Below the pieces are notes generated by a model. It was not told the origin of the DNA. It did not search any database and saw only the letters and a program-made list of their open reading frames with translations. Shown here piece by piece: positions 53,627 through 61,497 of a DNA stretch of 64,000 nucleotides. The DNA comes from a virus. Location of the stretch: IMG/VR virus record IMGVR_UViG_3300034101_004323, positions 20,088 through 84,087 of that record. One strand, given 5' to 3'. Both the position numbers and the translations under genes were made by a program. Position 1 is the stretch's first letter. Each line of letters begins with the position of its first letter.

Positions 53627-54493
53627 TTAACTATTAGATTCTGGTTCTGGGACTTCCTTTGTTTCTTCTGGCTGTGGTGTTGGTTCATTTTTTTCTTCGT
53701 CCAGAATAATTGGATTTCCGTTATCATCCAAAAATGGTTGTTGATCAACAACATATTCTCCATCTTTGTCTACTCTATTACCAAACTTATCAATAAAGTT
53801 ACCACTTTCATCAATAAACCTACCACCTTCATCAACAAGTCTTCCTTCACTATCTATTAATCTTCCCTTCTTATCGATAAAGCGTAGTTTATTATCAATA
53901 AATTTAAACTTCTTCAAAAATTTATTTTCTGGCAAATTACTTTCATAATCATTATCCAAACCATACAGCATATTGGCCAAGTTTTGAGCACCTTGAATAG
54001 CAACTTGATCAGTTGATCTATTAAGATAATCTTCTAGACTTGAAAAATATGCTTGTTTAGTATCATTATACACCACACAAACACTGACTAAATAATTAAA
54101 TCTAGCATTATCAGCTTGACCTTCTGCACTATGATTATCTAAACTTGTTCTAACACTAATAAGATCTCGTATCTCATCTCTTAGCTGTTTCATTTTAACG
54201 GCTAAATCCTTAGCTTCATTGAGACTAAAACCTCCTTTCGCCAATTTCTTTTCTCCTTCAAGCAGTTCTTTTTGTAAACTTGTGAATTTAGCCTGTTTTT
54301 CATCATTCCATAATCCTTGATCTTCTAATAGATCATCAAGTTTTGCTCTGACAACGCTTTTGCTTTTAATAGCATCTGTAAAAGCCTGATTATAAACCTT
54401 TTGACCTTCTCTTTGATCACTCAAAGATGGACTGCGTACTAAAAATTCTTTTTCATTATTATCGATAGTAACTTTAAATGTTTTTGTTTTCAT
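53627..54493 (-). CDS. Probable tail assembly protein with heptapeptide repeats, 288 residues
   Basis: It sits directly before the tape measure gene, the usual place of tail assembly chaperones. The N-terminal half is helical and charged (SLSDQREGQKVYNQAF, then a long Lys/Glu-rich helix pair at 60-115). Residues 198-246 are seven tandem 7-residue units of the form FIDxxGR, followed by an acidic, proline-rich tail (EPTPQPEE). The start overlaps the 100-residue gene stop by 4 bases (ATGA). A run AAAAAAAT near the 3' end was considered as a frameshift site, but a -1 slip meets a stop at once. Confidence 0.6.
   Translation of the reverse strand: MKTKTFKVTIDNNEKEFLVRSPSLSDQREGQKVYNQAFTDAIKSKSVVRAKLDDLLEDQGLWNDEKQAKFTSLQKELLEGEKKLAKGGFSLNEAKDLAVKMKQLRDEIRDLISVRTSLDNHSAEGQADNARFNYLVSVCVVYNDTKQAYFSSLEDYLNRSTDQVAIQGAQNLANMLYGLDNDYESNLPENKFLKKFKFIDNKLRFIDKKGRLIDSEGRLVDEGGRFIDESGNFIDKFGNRVDKDGEYVVDQQPFLDDNGNPIILDEEKNEPTPQPEETKEVPEPESNS
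53756..53902 (-). repeat. Seven tandem heptapeptide-coding repeats
   Basis: Seven units of 21 bases encode FIDNKLR, FIDKKGR, LIDSEGR, LVDEGGR, FIDESGN, FIDKFGN and RVDKDGE. The hydrophobic-hydrophobic/Val-Asp pair recurs every 7 residues, as in a beta-solenoid or short calcium-type turn series. DNA identity between units is partial, so this is an aged repeat rather than a recent expansion. Confidence 0.85.
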
Positions 54494-54792
54494 GATCTAT
54501 TTTCTCCTTTATTTTCATTATTAAAACGTATTTCATAATTATATTTATGTGTATCTTTTTCGTTAATAAAATATTTATACATATTTTCAACAGTTAGTCT
54601 TGTTTGATGATTACCAAAATTCAATATATCATGTCTTGCCTTTTGCCATAGGTCATGATAGTAATCTCCAAGCTCATCCTCTTTTTCCCATAATTTCCCG
54701 AATATCTCCTCAAATCTTGCTAAAGCACCAATCATAATGGTGGTGCATTTTTTTTCAGTATCCTTTATTAGTTTATTTTGTTTTTGATTCAT
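54490..54792 (-). CDS. Small tail-assembly-region protein, 100 residues
   Basis: The family was not recognised. The protein is highly charged and mostly helical (ALARFEEIFGKLWEKEDELG, then DLWQKARHDILNFG). It is placed between the 351-residue and 288-residue proteins, with one base to the upstream stop and a 4-base overlap with the next gene. The set of small helical proteins before the tape measure gene suggests a tail assembly chaperone role. Confidence 0.55.
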   Translation of the reverse strand: MNQKQNKLIKDTEKKCTTIMIGALARFEEIFGKLWEKEDELGDYYHDLWQKARHDILNFGNHQTRLTVENMYKYFINEKDTHKYNYEIRFNNENKGENRS

Positions 54793-54793
54793 A

Positions 54794-55849
54794 TTATTTC
54801 TTTCTACTGGCAGTTGTTAATTGTGATATGGTTTGCTTTATTTCTCTCTGTACATCTGGTAATTCTCCATCATGAGCATGTCCTTTTTGTTTAAGATATG
54901 ATATTTTTTCTCTTATTGCCGCACTAGACTCAGGAGAATTCATCTCTGAAACAGCATCATAATCTTGTTCATTATCTGTCATTAAGAAAACCTCTCTGGC
55001 TTTTGTAAGCTTTGGATTAGCAGAATCAAATTGATTTTGTTTCTTTGTTTTTTCATTTTTCCTCTTCTGAACTATCATCCATCCATCAAGAGCATCATCC
55101 TCCTCTATAACTGCTTCGTCTGGACAGTCTGGATGCTCATGTATATTTTCATACATTCTACTTATATTTAATAATGCTCTTTGTTCATCTGTCAATGATG
55201 TTATACCATTATCAAATAAACTATTATATTTTGTACAATTCATATATGATCTCCAAATTGAACTTCTAGCTAGTATCTTATATGTTTCAGTAGAGATCAT
55301 AAGTTTATCAATTTCTTGAACTAAAGAATTAAATAAAGTTGATGAGTTTTTAGATGACTGAATATCTTTATAATCAAATACTAACTCATTATCTCTATAT
55401 AATGTATGGCATATAATATATTCATTTTTTAATGAACTAGCATATCCTTCTAATGTATTAGATATAAAATTTTGTTTAGTTAAATATATCTTATTTATTT
55501 GGCTTTTTGTATTCTTAATGTTATTTCGTATCATCTTTGTTTTTGATGGTAATAAAAAGTTTTCGAATAATTCTACTTTTAAGCTATCTAATTTTTTTTC
55601 TAAATTTTCCAAAGCTTTGTCTGTTTGTAAATTCCATAATTCTAAAGACATTAAAATATTGGTTGTATTTTCTTCTCTAAACCAATTATCAAATTTTTCA
55701 TCATTAATAATTTGTTCATATAATAAAGCTGATTCATATTTAATCTCTATCGAAGGAGGATATACAATATATTTATTATCGTTATGATAAAATATAGTTT
55801 TCCCAGATAGTATCCTATTTAAAAGAATCTCTTTATCATTGTCCGTCAT
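54794..55849 (-). CDS. Probable tail assembly chaperone-type protein, 351 residues
   Basis: The N-terminus ILSGKTIFYHNDNKYIVYPP followed by SIEIKYESALLYEQI resembles a protein found before tape measure genes in other large phages. A long coiled-coil-like segment follows (about 75-120: LENLEKKLDSLKVELFENFL). A Ser/Lys-rich C-terminal third with LKQKGHAHDGELPDV ends the protein. Enzyme motifs were not seen. The start lies inside the last codons of the 52-residue gene at 55836, giving a 14-base overlap. Confidence 0.5.
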   Translation of the reverse strand: MTDNDKEILLNRILSGKTIFYHNDNKYIVYPPSIEIKYESALLYEQIINDEKFDNWFREENTTNILMSLELWNLQTDKALENLEKKLDSLKVELFENFLLPSKTKMIRNNIKNTKSQINKIYLTKQNFISNTLEGYASSLKNEYIICHTLYRDNELVFDYKDIQSSKNSSTLFNSLVQEIDKLMISTETYKILARSSIWRSYMNCTKYNSLFDNGITSLTDEQRALLNISRMYENIHEHPDCPDEAVIEEDDALDGWMIVQKRKNEKTKKQNQFDSANPKLTKAREVFLMTDNEQDYDAVSEMNSPESSAAIREKISYLKQKGHAHDGELPDVQREIKQTISQLTTASRKK

Positions 55850-55994
55850 TATTAGTCTTTAAGTCGTTCCTTAAATCGCTAATGGTTTTATCTTTGTCTT
55901 TAATTTGCGATTGTAATATGTCTATATATTTTTGAGCATTATAAATATCCGCATATAGTCTACCTATGAGACTATACAATTCTTCATTATTCAT
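55836..55994 (-). CDS. Small coiled-coil protein, 52 residues
   Basis: An open frame from ATG 55994 to TGA 55836 encodes an amphipathic helical protein (starting MNNEELYSLIGRLYADI, later LQSQIKDKDKTISDLRNDL). AGGA lies a few bases upstream of the ATG. It fills the space between the tube gene and the 351-residue gene and overlaps the latter by 14 bases. Its heptad pattern suggests a coiled coil. A role in tail assembly is inferred only from position. Confidence 0.65.
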   Translation of the reverse strand: MNNEELYSLIGRLYADIYNAQKYIDILQSQIKDKDKTISDLRNDLKTNNDGQ

Positions 55995-56043
55995 AAGTCC
56001 TAATGTCCTGTACGTAAATGTCTACTAACTTATTTAATAACTA

Positions 56044-57135
56044 TCAGTTATTATCAAACTTAAAAGGAGCGCTAACTACTTTCTGAGGAGCAAATGATAC
56101 GCTTTGACCACCAGCTGGTGTGAATTGACTAGCATCATCAGCATATGATCCAGAAGCAGTCATGATAAAAGTATTATCTGTTGTGAAACTATAACTAATT
56201 TCAACATTACCACCACCAGTATCTCCACCGGTATAGTTAACAGATTGTAGTTTATTTCTATCTCCAAGATCTATTGTTAAGTTATTGCCAGTACCAGAAC
56301 CGCAGATAACGAATTTAATTGGCTTATTAGCAATAGAACTGGTGCCTGTGCAACTATACTGAGTTTCGCTGATACTCAAGAAATCACCGACTGTACCGAT
56401 GCTTGTGATTTCTGTTGTGATTTCAACTGGGAAATTAACATATCTTAAATATGGTTCAAATTCTCCTAGTGAATAGATTGCTTCACGACCAAGATCCATG
56501 CTAACTGTAACGTTGCTAAGAACAGCATCTTTCATGCCGCCAGCGCCTGTTGGAAATACTGAAGAACCATAATCAAACTTCCAGCGTCTTGCTGTTGCTG
56601 GTGCTTTTACTGGTGTAGTAAAGAGATTATCTTCGGCTGCTCCTCCTGATGGAGCAGTCCAGCTCTTATTGTTTCCAACAAGAGTAACCTCTTCGGTAAT
56701 ATTTCCATCTGTTGGAAAAGTATAACTAAAGTTTGATGCGTATAGTCCTGTGCAATCTACATATGATTCTGGAACACCACTTGAACCGTATCCAGTATCA
56801 TCATAAATGTTTAATCTGAGATTAACTCTATTGTTAGCTCCACCAACTAAACTTTGATAAGAACAATCTGATGTTCCACCCATGGTTATTAAGAATAATG
56901 GTTTTGTACCATCAAATACTTTATTAATGGTAACTTCAACTTCTGGATTATTCTCTATGCTATCATATTGCTCTAGTTGACCGAGCTGGAAAATCTTTTC
57001 AAGATTAAAATTGGTATTAAGACCAACGCTTTGGATACCACAAGGAATAAGTGTGGTTGAGTCTACTGTTCCACTCTCAGAAACTGGTGTTAGTTTAATG
57101 CCTTGTGTTGCGTAAAAAATTCTTTTATTGGCCAT
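56044..57135 (-). CDS. Probable major tail tube protein, 363 residues
   Basis: A beta-rich, Gly/Ser/Thr-rich protein with few Lys-rich helices. The opening ATQGIKLTPVSE, then GIQSVGLNTNFNLEKIFQLG, then PEVEVTINKVFDGTKPLFL is typical of phage tube-type major tail proteins. It precedes the assembly proteins and the tape measure gene, as tube genes do. A C-terminal extra domain (about 260-350) is also beta-rich. Codon use looks less AT-extreme than its neighbours, as expected for a high-copy virion protein. GGAG precedes ATG 57135. No tail sheath gene lies beside it, so a non-contractile tail is suggested. Confidence 0.6.
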   Translation of the reverse strand: MANKRIFYATQGIKLTPVSESGTVDSTTLIPCGIQSVGLNTNFNLEKIFQLGQLEQYDSIENNPEVEVTINKVFDGTKPLFLITMGGTSDCSYQSLVGGANNRVNLRLNIYDDTGYGSSGVPESYVDCTGLYASNFSYTFPTDGNITEEVTLVGNNKSWTAPSGGAAEDNLFTTPVKAPATARRWKFDYGSSVFPTGAGGMKDAVLSNVTVSMDLGREAIYSLGEFEPYLRYVNFPVEITTEITSIGTVGDFLSISETQYSCTGTSSIANKPIKFVICGSGTGNNLTIDLGDRNKLQSVNYTGGDTGGGNVEISYSFTTDNTFIMTASGSYADDASQFTPAGGQSVSFAPQKVVSAPFKFDNN

Positions 57136-57206
57136 AATTTCACTCCGATATATTGAGCGTTGATATGTTTTATGATCGACTATAAAGTATTACACCAACA
57201 AAAGTG

Positions 57207-58157
57207 TTATGGATAAATTTTTATTGTCCAACGAATAACAGAATTATGTAAAGTTGAGGAAATTGTATTCATTTCTGATAATACAGAATTCTGGATAACA
57301 AAAATATTAGATCTATATTTTGAATCATTCATAATTTCGTCATAATATAAGCCATTATTATTAATTTGGCCTTTATTGTTTAGTTTATACACATTATCCT
57401 TAACAACTTGATTAATATCATATAAATATGATTCTCTATCTTTTTGTACTAATAAAATATCTGATATAAAATCTCTTTGAGATGAATTTTCAGTATAAAT
57501 ATGTAATAGCATATCTTGATCTATAATATTATCAACACTACCTAATTGGTATGGAGTTTGAGAAGTTCTTGCTATTGTTTCTATTATTATGCAAGGAAGT
57601 TGCACCCTATGATTGGCCGTAATAATTTGACCTTTATTCTTGCTATTAGCATCAGGATCATATGATAATCTTTGTAATTCTCTCCACCAAGAACATTCAT
57701 GAGCAGTATAAGTTTGAATATATCTATAGCTGTAATTTAATTTAATGTTCATTGATGCTGGTTTGGGAGATGAAAATACTATTTGTCCTAGTGGATAATT
57801 TATATGATAATTATTAGGACTAACTCCTGTTGGACCAGGAACAAATACATTATTTATATAGATTCCAGATATTGGTATCGGACATCTATCACTATGACAT
57901 ACTCCTGTTTCATAAACCCAATCTTTTCTCACACTTTCCCATACTGTATTATTTGTTCGTGCTGGATCCTGTGATGATTTTAGTGATGCAAAATCTCCAT
58001 TGTATAGTCCACTTGTTGGAATATTAACATTAACAAATCCTCCAATTCTTAAAAAACTATAGTCTAGAAAACTTTTAATATTATCTTCTAATTGAGATAT
58101 TGCTGGTCTGTCTGATATATTTTGAACATTATGAAAACCTAAAAACATATTACTCAT
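57207..58157 (-). CDS. Neck/tail-completion-region structural protein, 316 residues
   Basis: The family was not recognised with confidence. Tyr- and Ile-rich beta segments are seen (YHINYPLGQIVFSSPKPASM, then IKLNYSYRYIQTY), with a CHSDRC pair near 103-108. It lies just upstream of the tube gene and overlaps its upstream neighbour by 4 bases. It may act at the head-tail interface or at tail termination. About 70 bases between it and the tube ATG hold no gene; the tube gene's ribosome site lies there. Confidence 0.5.
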   Translation of the reverse strand: MSNMFLGFHNVQNISDRPAISQLEDNIKSFLDYSFLRIGGFVNVNIPTSGLYNGDFASLKSSQDPARTNNTVWESVRKDWVYETGVCHSDRCPIPISGIYINNVFVPGPTGVSPNNYHINYPLGQIVFSSPKPASMNIKLNYSYRYIQTYTAHECSWWRELQRLSYDPDANSKNKGQIITANHRVQLPCIIIETIARTSQTPYQLGSVDNIIDQDMLLHIYTENSSQRDFISDILLVQKDRESYLYDINQVVKDNVYKLNNKGQINNNGLYYDEIMNDSKYRSNIFVIQNSVLSEMNTISSTLHNSVIRWTIKIYP

Positions 58158-58798
58158 ATATTTCTCTCTACTATAGATTTAATGGTATTAGTCAGTTCAT
58201 CTTCAACAGACTCTATAGCTCTTGTTGTCCAGTTGTTTCTTTGTGTTCCAACAAATTGAGGAGGAACCCTCCAATTCTTGGAACTACTCACCATAATAGC
58301 GTCTCCTGATCTAGAATTCGGGTTTGGTCCAAATTTAACCTCATAATTTCTTATTATAATATCTGCACCTTTTAGCAATAACCACTCAAGCCAAGGTAAA
58401 GTATAACCTTTATTTTCATCAATAACATTAGCGCTGGGATGGGATAATGCTCCACCAAAAGTATCTGAAGGAATCATTTCTATACTAATACCTCCACTCA
58501 AACCACTATTAATAGTTCTAATTGGTAAAATTTTAACTGAAATGGTTTCAATAAGATTATCAATTACTATATCAACATTATTAACATTTTCTATACCGAA
58601 TTCTTTCCTTAGTTGTCCAGAAATAAGCGATTGATATTCTGGTTGAGACTTTAAAGCTTTCATTATAATCATCTTAATAGACTGTGTTAATGGATTAACA
58701 CTTTTTTGCAAACCAGCCGATATCTGCTTCGTTAAAGAATCTAATATCAAGTTTCTTATTTGAGAATCAGATTCTATTAATGAGACACTCAATTTCAT
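58154..58798 (-). CDS. Head-tail connector-region protein, 214 residues
   Basis: The N-terminal half is helical, and the C-terminal half has WLEWLLLKGADIIIRNYEVK, then RSGDAIMVSSSKNWRVPPQF and IKSIVERNI, a pattern seen in neck/connector-region proteins of other tailed phages. The start at 58798 overlaps the previous stop as ATGA, with GGAG 6 bases upstream; the in-frame ATG at 58810 is less well placed. Function is inferred from position. Confidence 0.55.
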   Translation of the reverse strand: MKLSVSLIESDSQIRNLILDSLTKQISAGLQKSVNPLTQSIKMIIMKALKSQPEYQSLISGQLRKEFGIENVNNVDIVIDNLIETISVKILPIRTINSGLSGGISIEMIPSDTFGGALSHPSANVIDENKGYTLPWLEWLLLKGADIIIRNYEVKFGPNPNSRSGDAIMVSSSKNWRVPPQFVGTQRNNWTTRAIESVEDELTNTIKSIVERNI

Positions 58799-59295
58799 TG
58801 TCTTCTCCATGTGGTTATAATGTAGTCTAGATCTCCTAAACCAGCAGGATTGACGTCTTCTATCCTCTCATATGCTATATTAGCAACACTATCAACATAT
58901 AAAGCATTGGCATTTCTAATGTCTAGCATATAATTTTTATGACAAATAGTTTGTATTGTTCCATCAGGAACATTAACTGTTTTAGTATTTATATTTAAAA
59001 AATATTTGCTATCAAATATTACAGCCAAATAGATCTTTTTAGTCATATTATTATTCTGCTTAGTTCCCATACCCATACATATTGGACAAATAGTATGATC
59101 AGGAAATGCTTGTGGGCCAGTTCCATTGTACAGATTTGACGATGATTTTGTAATCATGTCATAGTTGCAATTATTGCAAAAGTCTGATGATCCATTATTA
59201 AATTTTAACGTGCATGAATTTGTTAATCCATGTGAACTTAAAATTTCATTAATCATAGTCTTATATAGATTTTTAAAATTATTATTAATAATCAT
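58795..59295 (-). CDS. Connector-region protein with a DnaJ-like zinc ribbon, 166 residues
   Basis: A zinc ribbon is formed by C40-x2-C43 (FCNNCNYD) and C70-x2-C73 (ICPICMGMG); the second knuckle matches the CxxCxGxG type found in DnaJ. Between them is a Ser/Gly loop with NLYNGTGPQAF. The rest is a beta barrel-like domain. Similar zinc-bearing proteins occur in the head-to-tail joining region of other phages. It overlaps both neighbours by 4 bases. Confidence 0.6.
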   Translation of the reverse strand: MIINNNFKNLYKTMINEILSSHGLTNSCTLKFNNGSSDFCNNCNYDMITKSSSNLYNGTGPQAFPDHTICPICMGMGTKQNNNMTKKIYLAVIFDSKYFLNINTKTVNVPDGTIQTICHKNYMLDIRNANALYVDSVANIAYERIEDVNPAGLGDLDYIITTWRRQ

Positions 59296-59495
59296 GATGA
59301 ATAAATAATTCCAATAGGATCTGACTCTTGGGATATTGACACTATAGTTTCTTGGTTTTCTAATTTAGAACTACCAGAATATGATCGCTTTTGCAGTATA
59401 ATAATGCCATTTTTTTCTGTTTTAACTATTCCGTCTTCTACAAAAGCATTAAGATATTTAGAATCTACAGACTCTGTTGTTATTTGTATTTTCAT
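59292..59495 (-). CDS. Small virion-region protein, 67 residues
   Basis: A short beta-rich protein (starting KIQITTESVDSKYLNAFV, later SISQESDPIGIIYSS) between the P-domain protein and the zinc-ribbon connector protein. Its stop overlaps the next ATG by 4 bases and it begins 5 bases after the upstream gene, so it is part of the operon. The family is unknown. Confidence 0.55.
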   Translation of the reverse strand: MKIQITTESVDSKYLNAFVEDGIVKTEKNGIIILQKRSYSGSSKLENQETIVSISQESDPIGIIYSS

Positions 59496-59500
59496 ATGAT

Positions 59501-60583
59501 TTAAGCCTCATATGGTGGCGGCTCATATGTTACGACCATATGCCATCCAGATATGCTACCAGATGACCCCAGATCTTCATCTTTAATTATTAAGGACCAG
59601 TCGCCAGGATAACTATAACCAACGAGTCCTGTGATAGATATTGTAAGATCTTCGTAATTAATATTATCTAAACTAAATCTATATGATGGTCTTTTGTCTA
59701 AAATATTTAAATAATAATCGTCGTTATTTCTATTATTTAGATATATTCCGGATATTGCTTTATTAGAAAATGCAAAACTTAGCCCATTTAAAGTATTATA
59801 ATTATTAATTTTATTATGGCTAGATAATAGTATTTTTTGCCCAGATGGAGGAACAAGGACCATTGAAAGATCCTGAGGATTATTATGAGTTAATTTGTCT
59901 ATAGAAATTTCTATATTAGTTATTATGCCAGTATCTAGAACAGAAATAGTTCCGCTACTAACTCCCATATCTGGTATGCTAAAACCTGATCCAGAATAAA
60001 GTTTCGCAAACATGTCCATTCCTTGACATAAATATCCACAAAAATCCTCTTGTATAATATTACATGGTGAACTGATCGTTGGGGTTGGAGTTGGAGTTGG
60101 ATTATCTCCTGTTGGAGCAATGCCACCACCACCTGTTCCTGTTGATGCTATAGAAAATCCATTACTATCTTCACATAAAATATCACCACAACTTGCACAA
60201 CTTCTACTGGTACTTCCAGAAATACAATCAGAAAAATTATTTTTTATAATCTCAATACGACCTGTGGATATCCTAATATTTTGTGAGTTCTGTCCTGCTA
60301 AACCAATATCAAGATCATAAATAGCAGAATCAAACGTAAAATCTTTAGTGCTTGATGCTGGTAAATTCCATATAATGTATCCTGATGTATTAGATGTTAA
60401 ACTATAATTACCGCATCCGGCTGAACTACTATATAACCTTACTGTATTATTATTATCTTTTAGCCTTAATCTAATACAATAATTACTTACATCTATAGGA
60501 TTGCTGTTGTTGTCCAGATATTGAAATGTTATCTGGAAATCTGATCCTTGTTCTATATAAAAATTGTATGTTGCTGCTGCCAT
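59501..60583 (-). CDS. Virion protein with an N-terminal Ig-like fold and a C-terminal P-domain, 360 residues
   Basis: The N-terminus NFYIEQGSDFQITFQYLDNN, then VSNYCIRLRLKD, matches the IEQGxxFxxxxxYxD opening of Ig-like virion proteins in many phages. A Gly/Pro/Thr linker (about 148-172) follows. The C-terminal 150 residues have the proprotein-convertase P-domain plan: ITNIEISIDKLTHNNPQDL, then MVLVPPSGQKILLSS, then GDWSLIIKDEDLGSSGSISG followed by W. There is no protease domain, so it is probably a beta-sandwich decoration or binding module. It sits among the neck genes and precedes the 67-residue gene by 5 bases. Confidence 0.7.
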   Translation of the reverse strand: MAAATYNFYIEQGSDFQITFQYLDNNSNPIDVSNYCIRLRLKDNNNTVRLYSSSAGCGNYSLTSNTSGYIIWNLPASSTKDFTFDSAIYDLDIGLAGQNSQNIRISTGRIEIIKNNFSDCISGSTSRSCASCGDILCEDSNGFSIASTGTGGGGIAPTGDNPTPTPTPTISSPCNIIQEDFCGYLCQGMDMFAKLYSGSGFSIPDMGVSSGTISVLDTGIITNIEISIDKLTHNNPQDLSMVLVPPSGQKILLSSHNKINNYNTLNGLSFAFSNKAISGIYLNNRNNDDYYLNILDKRPSYRFSLDNINYEDLTISITGLVGYSYPGDWSLIIKDEDLGSSGSISGWHMVVTYEPPPYEA

Positions 60584-60591
60584 AGTATTTC

Positions 60592-61104
60592 CTAGAAAAA
60601 TTCTCTCATGGTGTTATAGTTACTTCTTAGCATATCTGGAGTAAAATTATTGCCAACAAAAGGACTAAGAACAGCTTTAGCAACTGTTGCTTGAGAAAGA
60701 TCCCAGTGTGCTGTTAATTCGTCATATGATGCACAAGGACCGTTCGCCAATAATACTTTTAATCCTTCCATACCTCCACCAACACTTAAACTAGCTGGAC
60801 CTAATGCTGCTCTAACTCCGTCCATAGCAGCTTTTGTTCGAATAGCACTTTGATCAATAAAACATGCCGCCTTTAATGCCACTAATCCTGTAAAAAGTTC
60901 ATCTTTGTTATCAACAGGATCAGGAGATATTGATAAATTTGATACATTAATAGCATATATAACATCTAATGAAACATCAAACTGCACATATTTTGCAGCT
61001 ACTGTTATCACCTGTAGTAATCTGTCATCGCTATATTGTTGCTCTTCTCCAAAATCATTGATTAAAATTCTAACCATAGTGGGTAATTCTATTTGCCATG
61101 ACAT
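60592..61104 (-). CDS. Neck/head-completion-type protein, 170 residues
   Basis: The sequence VRILINDFGEEQQYSDDRLL, then QVITVAAKYVQFDVSL, ISPDPVDNKDELF, LKAACFIDQSAIRTKAAMDG and ALGPASLSVGG is a pattern seen in head-tail joining proteins of many large phages. It is largely helical. A possible T4-type late promoter lies about 45 bases before its ATG, and AAAGG is the ribosome site. Role by family resemblance and position: adaptor between portal and tail. Confidence 0.6.
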   Translation of the reverse strand: MSWQIELPTMVRILINDFGEEQQYSDDRLLQVITVAAKYVQFDVSLDVIYAINVSNLSISPDPVDNKDELFTGLVALKAACFIDQSAIRTKAAMDGVRAALGPASLSVGGGMEGLKVLLANGPCASYDELTAHWDLSQATVAKAVLSPFVGNNFTPDMLRSNYNTMREFF

Positions 61105-61134
61105 AATACGGCCTTTTATAAATGGTTTATGCTA

Positions 61135-61142
61135 TATTTATA
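61135..61142 (-). promoter_or_regulatory. Possible T4-type late promoter element
   Basis: TATAAATA, the T4 late promoter consensus, occurs on the - strand in the 57-base space before the neck gene at 61104. The genome is so AT-rich that chance matches are common, and no late sigma factor gene is in the window, so this is weak support. Confidence 0.25.
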
Positions 61143-61161
61143 TTATACACCCACAATAGTA

Positions 61162-61497
61162 TTATGGATTACCACTTGATGGAAGTATAGTTACTGTGCC
61201 ATCTTCATTCATTGTAAATTGGCCAATAACAGATGCTCCAATGGCAATATCTGCTGGATTAACAGTGGATATTAATTGACCTAATTGATAATGTAATTCA
61301 AATAATTGTTTAGCATCATTTCCCAAAGCTGCTGATAGTTGTTCTGGAGTAGCATTAGGATTATTCCAGAACATTTTTGACCCTCTATTGAAAGTATTTA
61401 CCATGTTAAGATATACGTTTTTAGCTTGCGTTTTTAATGCTTGTGCTATTTGTTCTGGTTGGGCGGGCAGTTGTTTAGGACTAAAATCTAGTGGCAT
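61162..61497 (-). CDS. Small virion-region protein, 111 residues
   Basis: A helical protein with MFWNNPNATPEQLSAALGND followed by AKQLFELHYQLG, a pattern familiar from short proteins near fibre or head genes of other phages (WxNPxxxTPQExxxxLGxxAxELFxLH). A short C-terminal beta end has GTVTILPSSG. AAGGAG precedes ATG 61497, and it overlaps the sulfotransferase-like gene by 10 bases. The function of the family is unknown. Confidence 0.6.
   Translation of the reverse strand: MPLDFSPKQLPAQPEQIAQALKTQAKNVYLNMVNTFNRGSKMFWNNPNATPEQLSAALGNDAKQLFELHYQLGQLISTVNPADIAIGASVIGQFTMNEDGTVTILPSSGNP

Noticed and set aside
53557-53763. Overlapping 68-residue frame at the end of the 288-residue gene, with an AAAAAAAT run, as a frameshifted tail chaperone extension
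   Set aside because: A -1 slip at the run meets TGA at once. Only a +1 or -2 slip would enter this frame, and its product shows no recognisable pattern; the DNA there is explained by the hairpin.
57136-57206. Promoter for the tail tube gene
   Set aside because: TATAGT occurs there but without a -35 box at a proper distance; in this AT-rich DNA it is not convincing.
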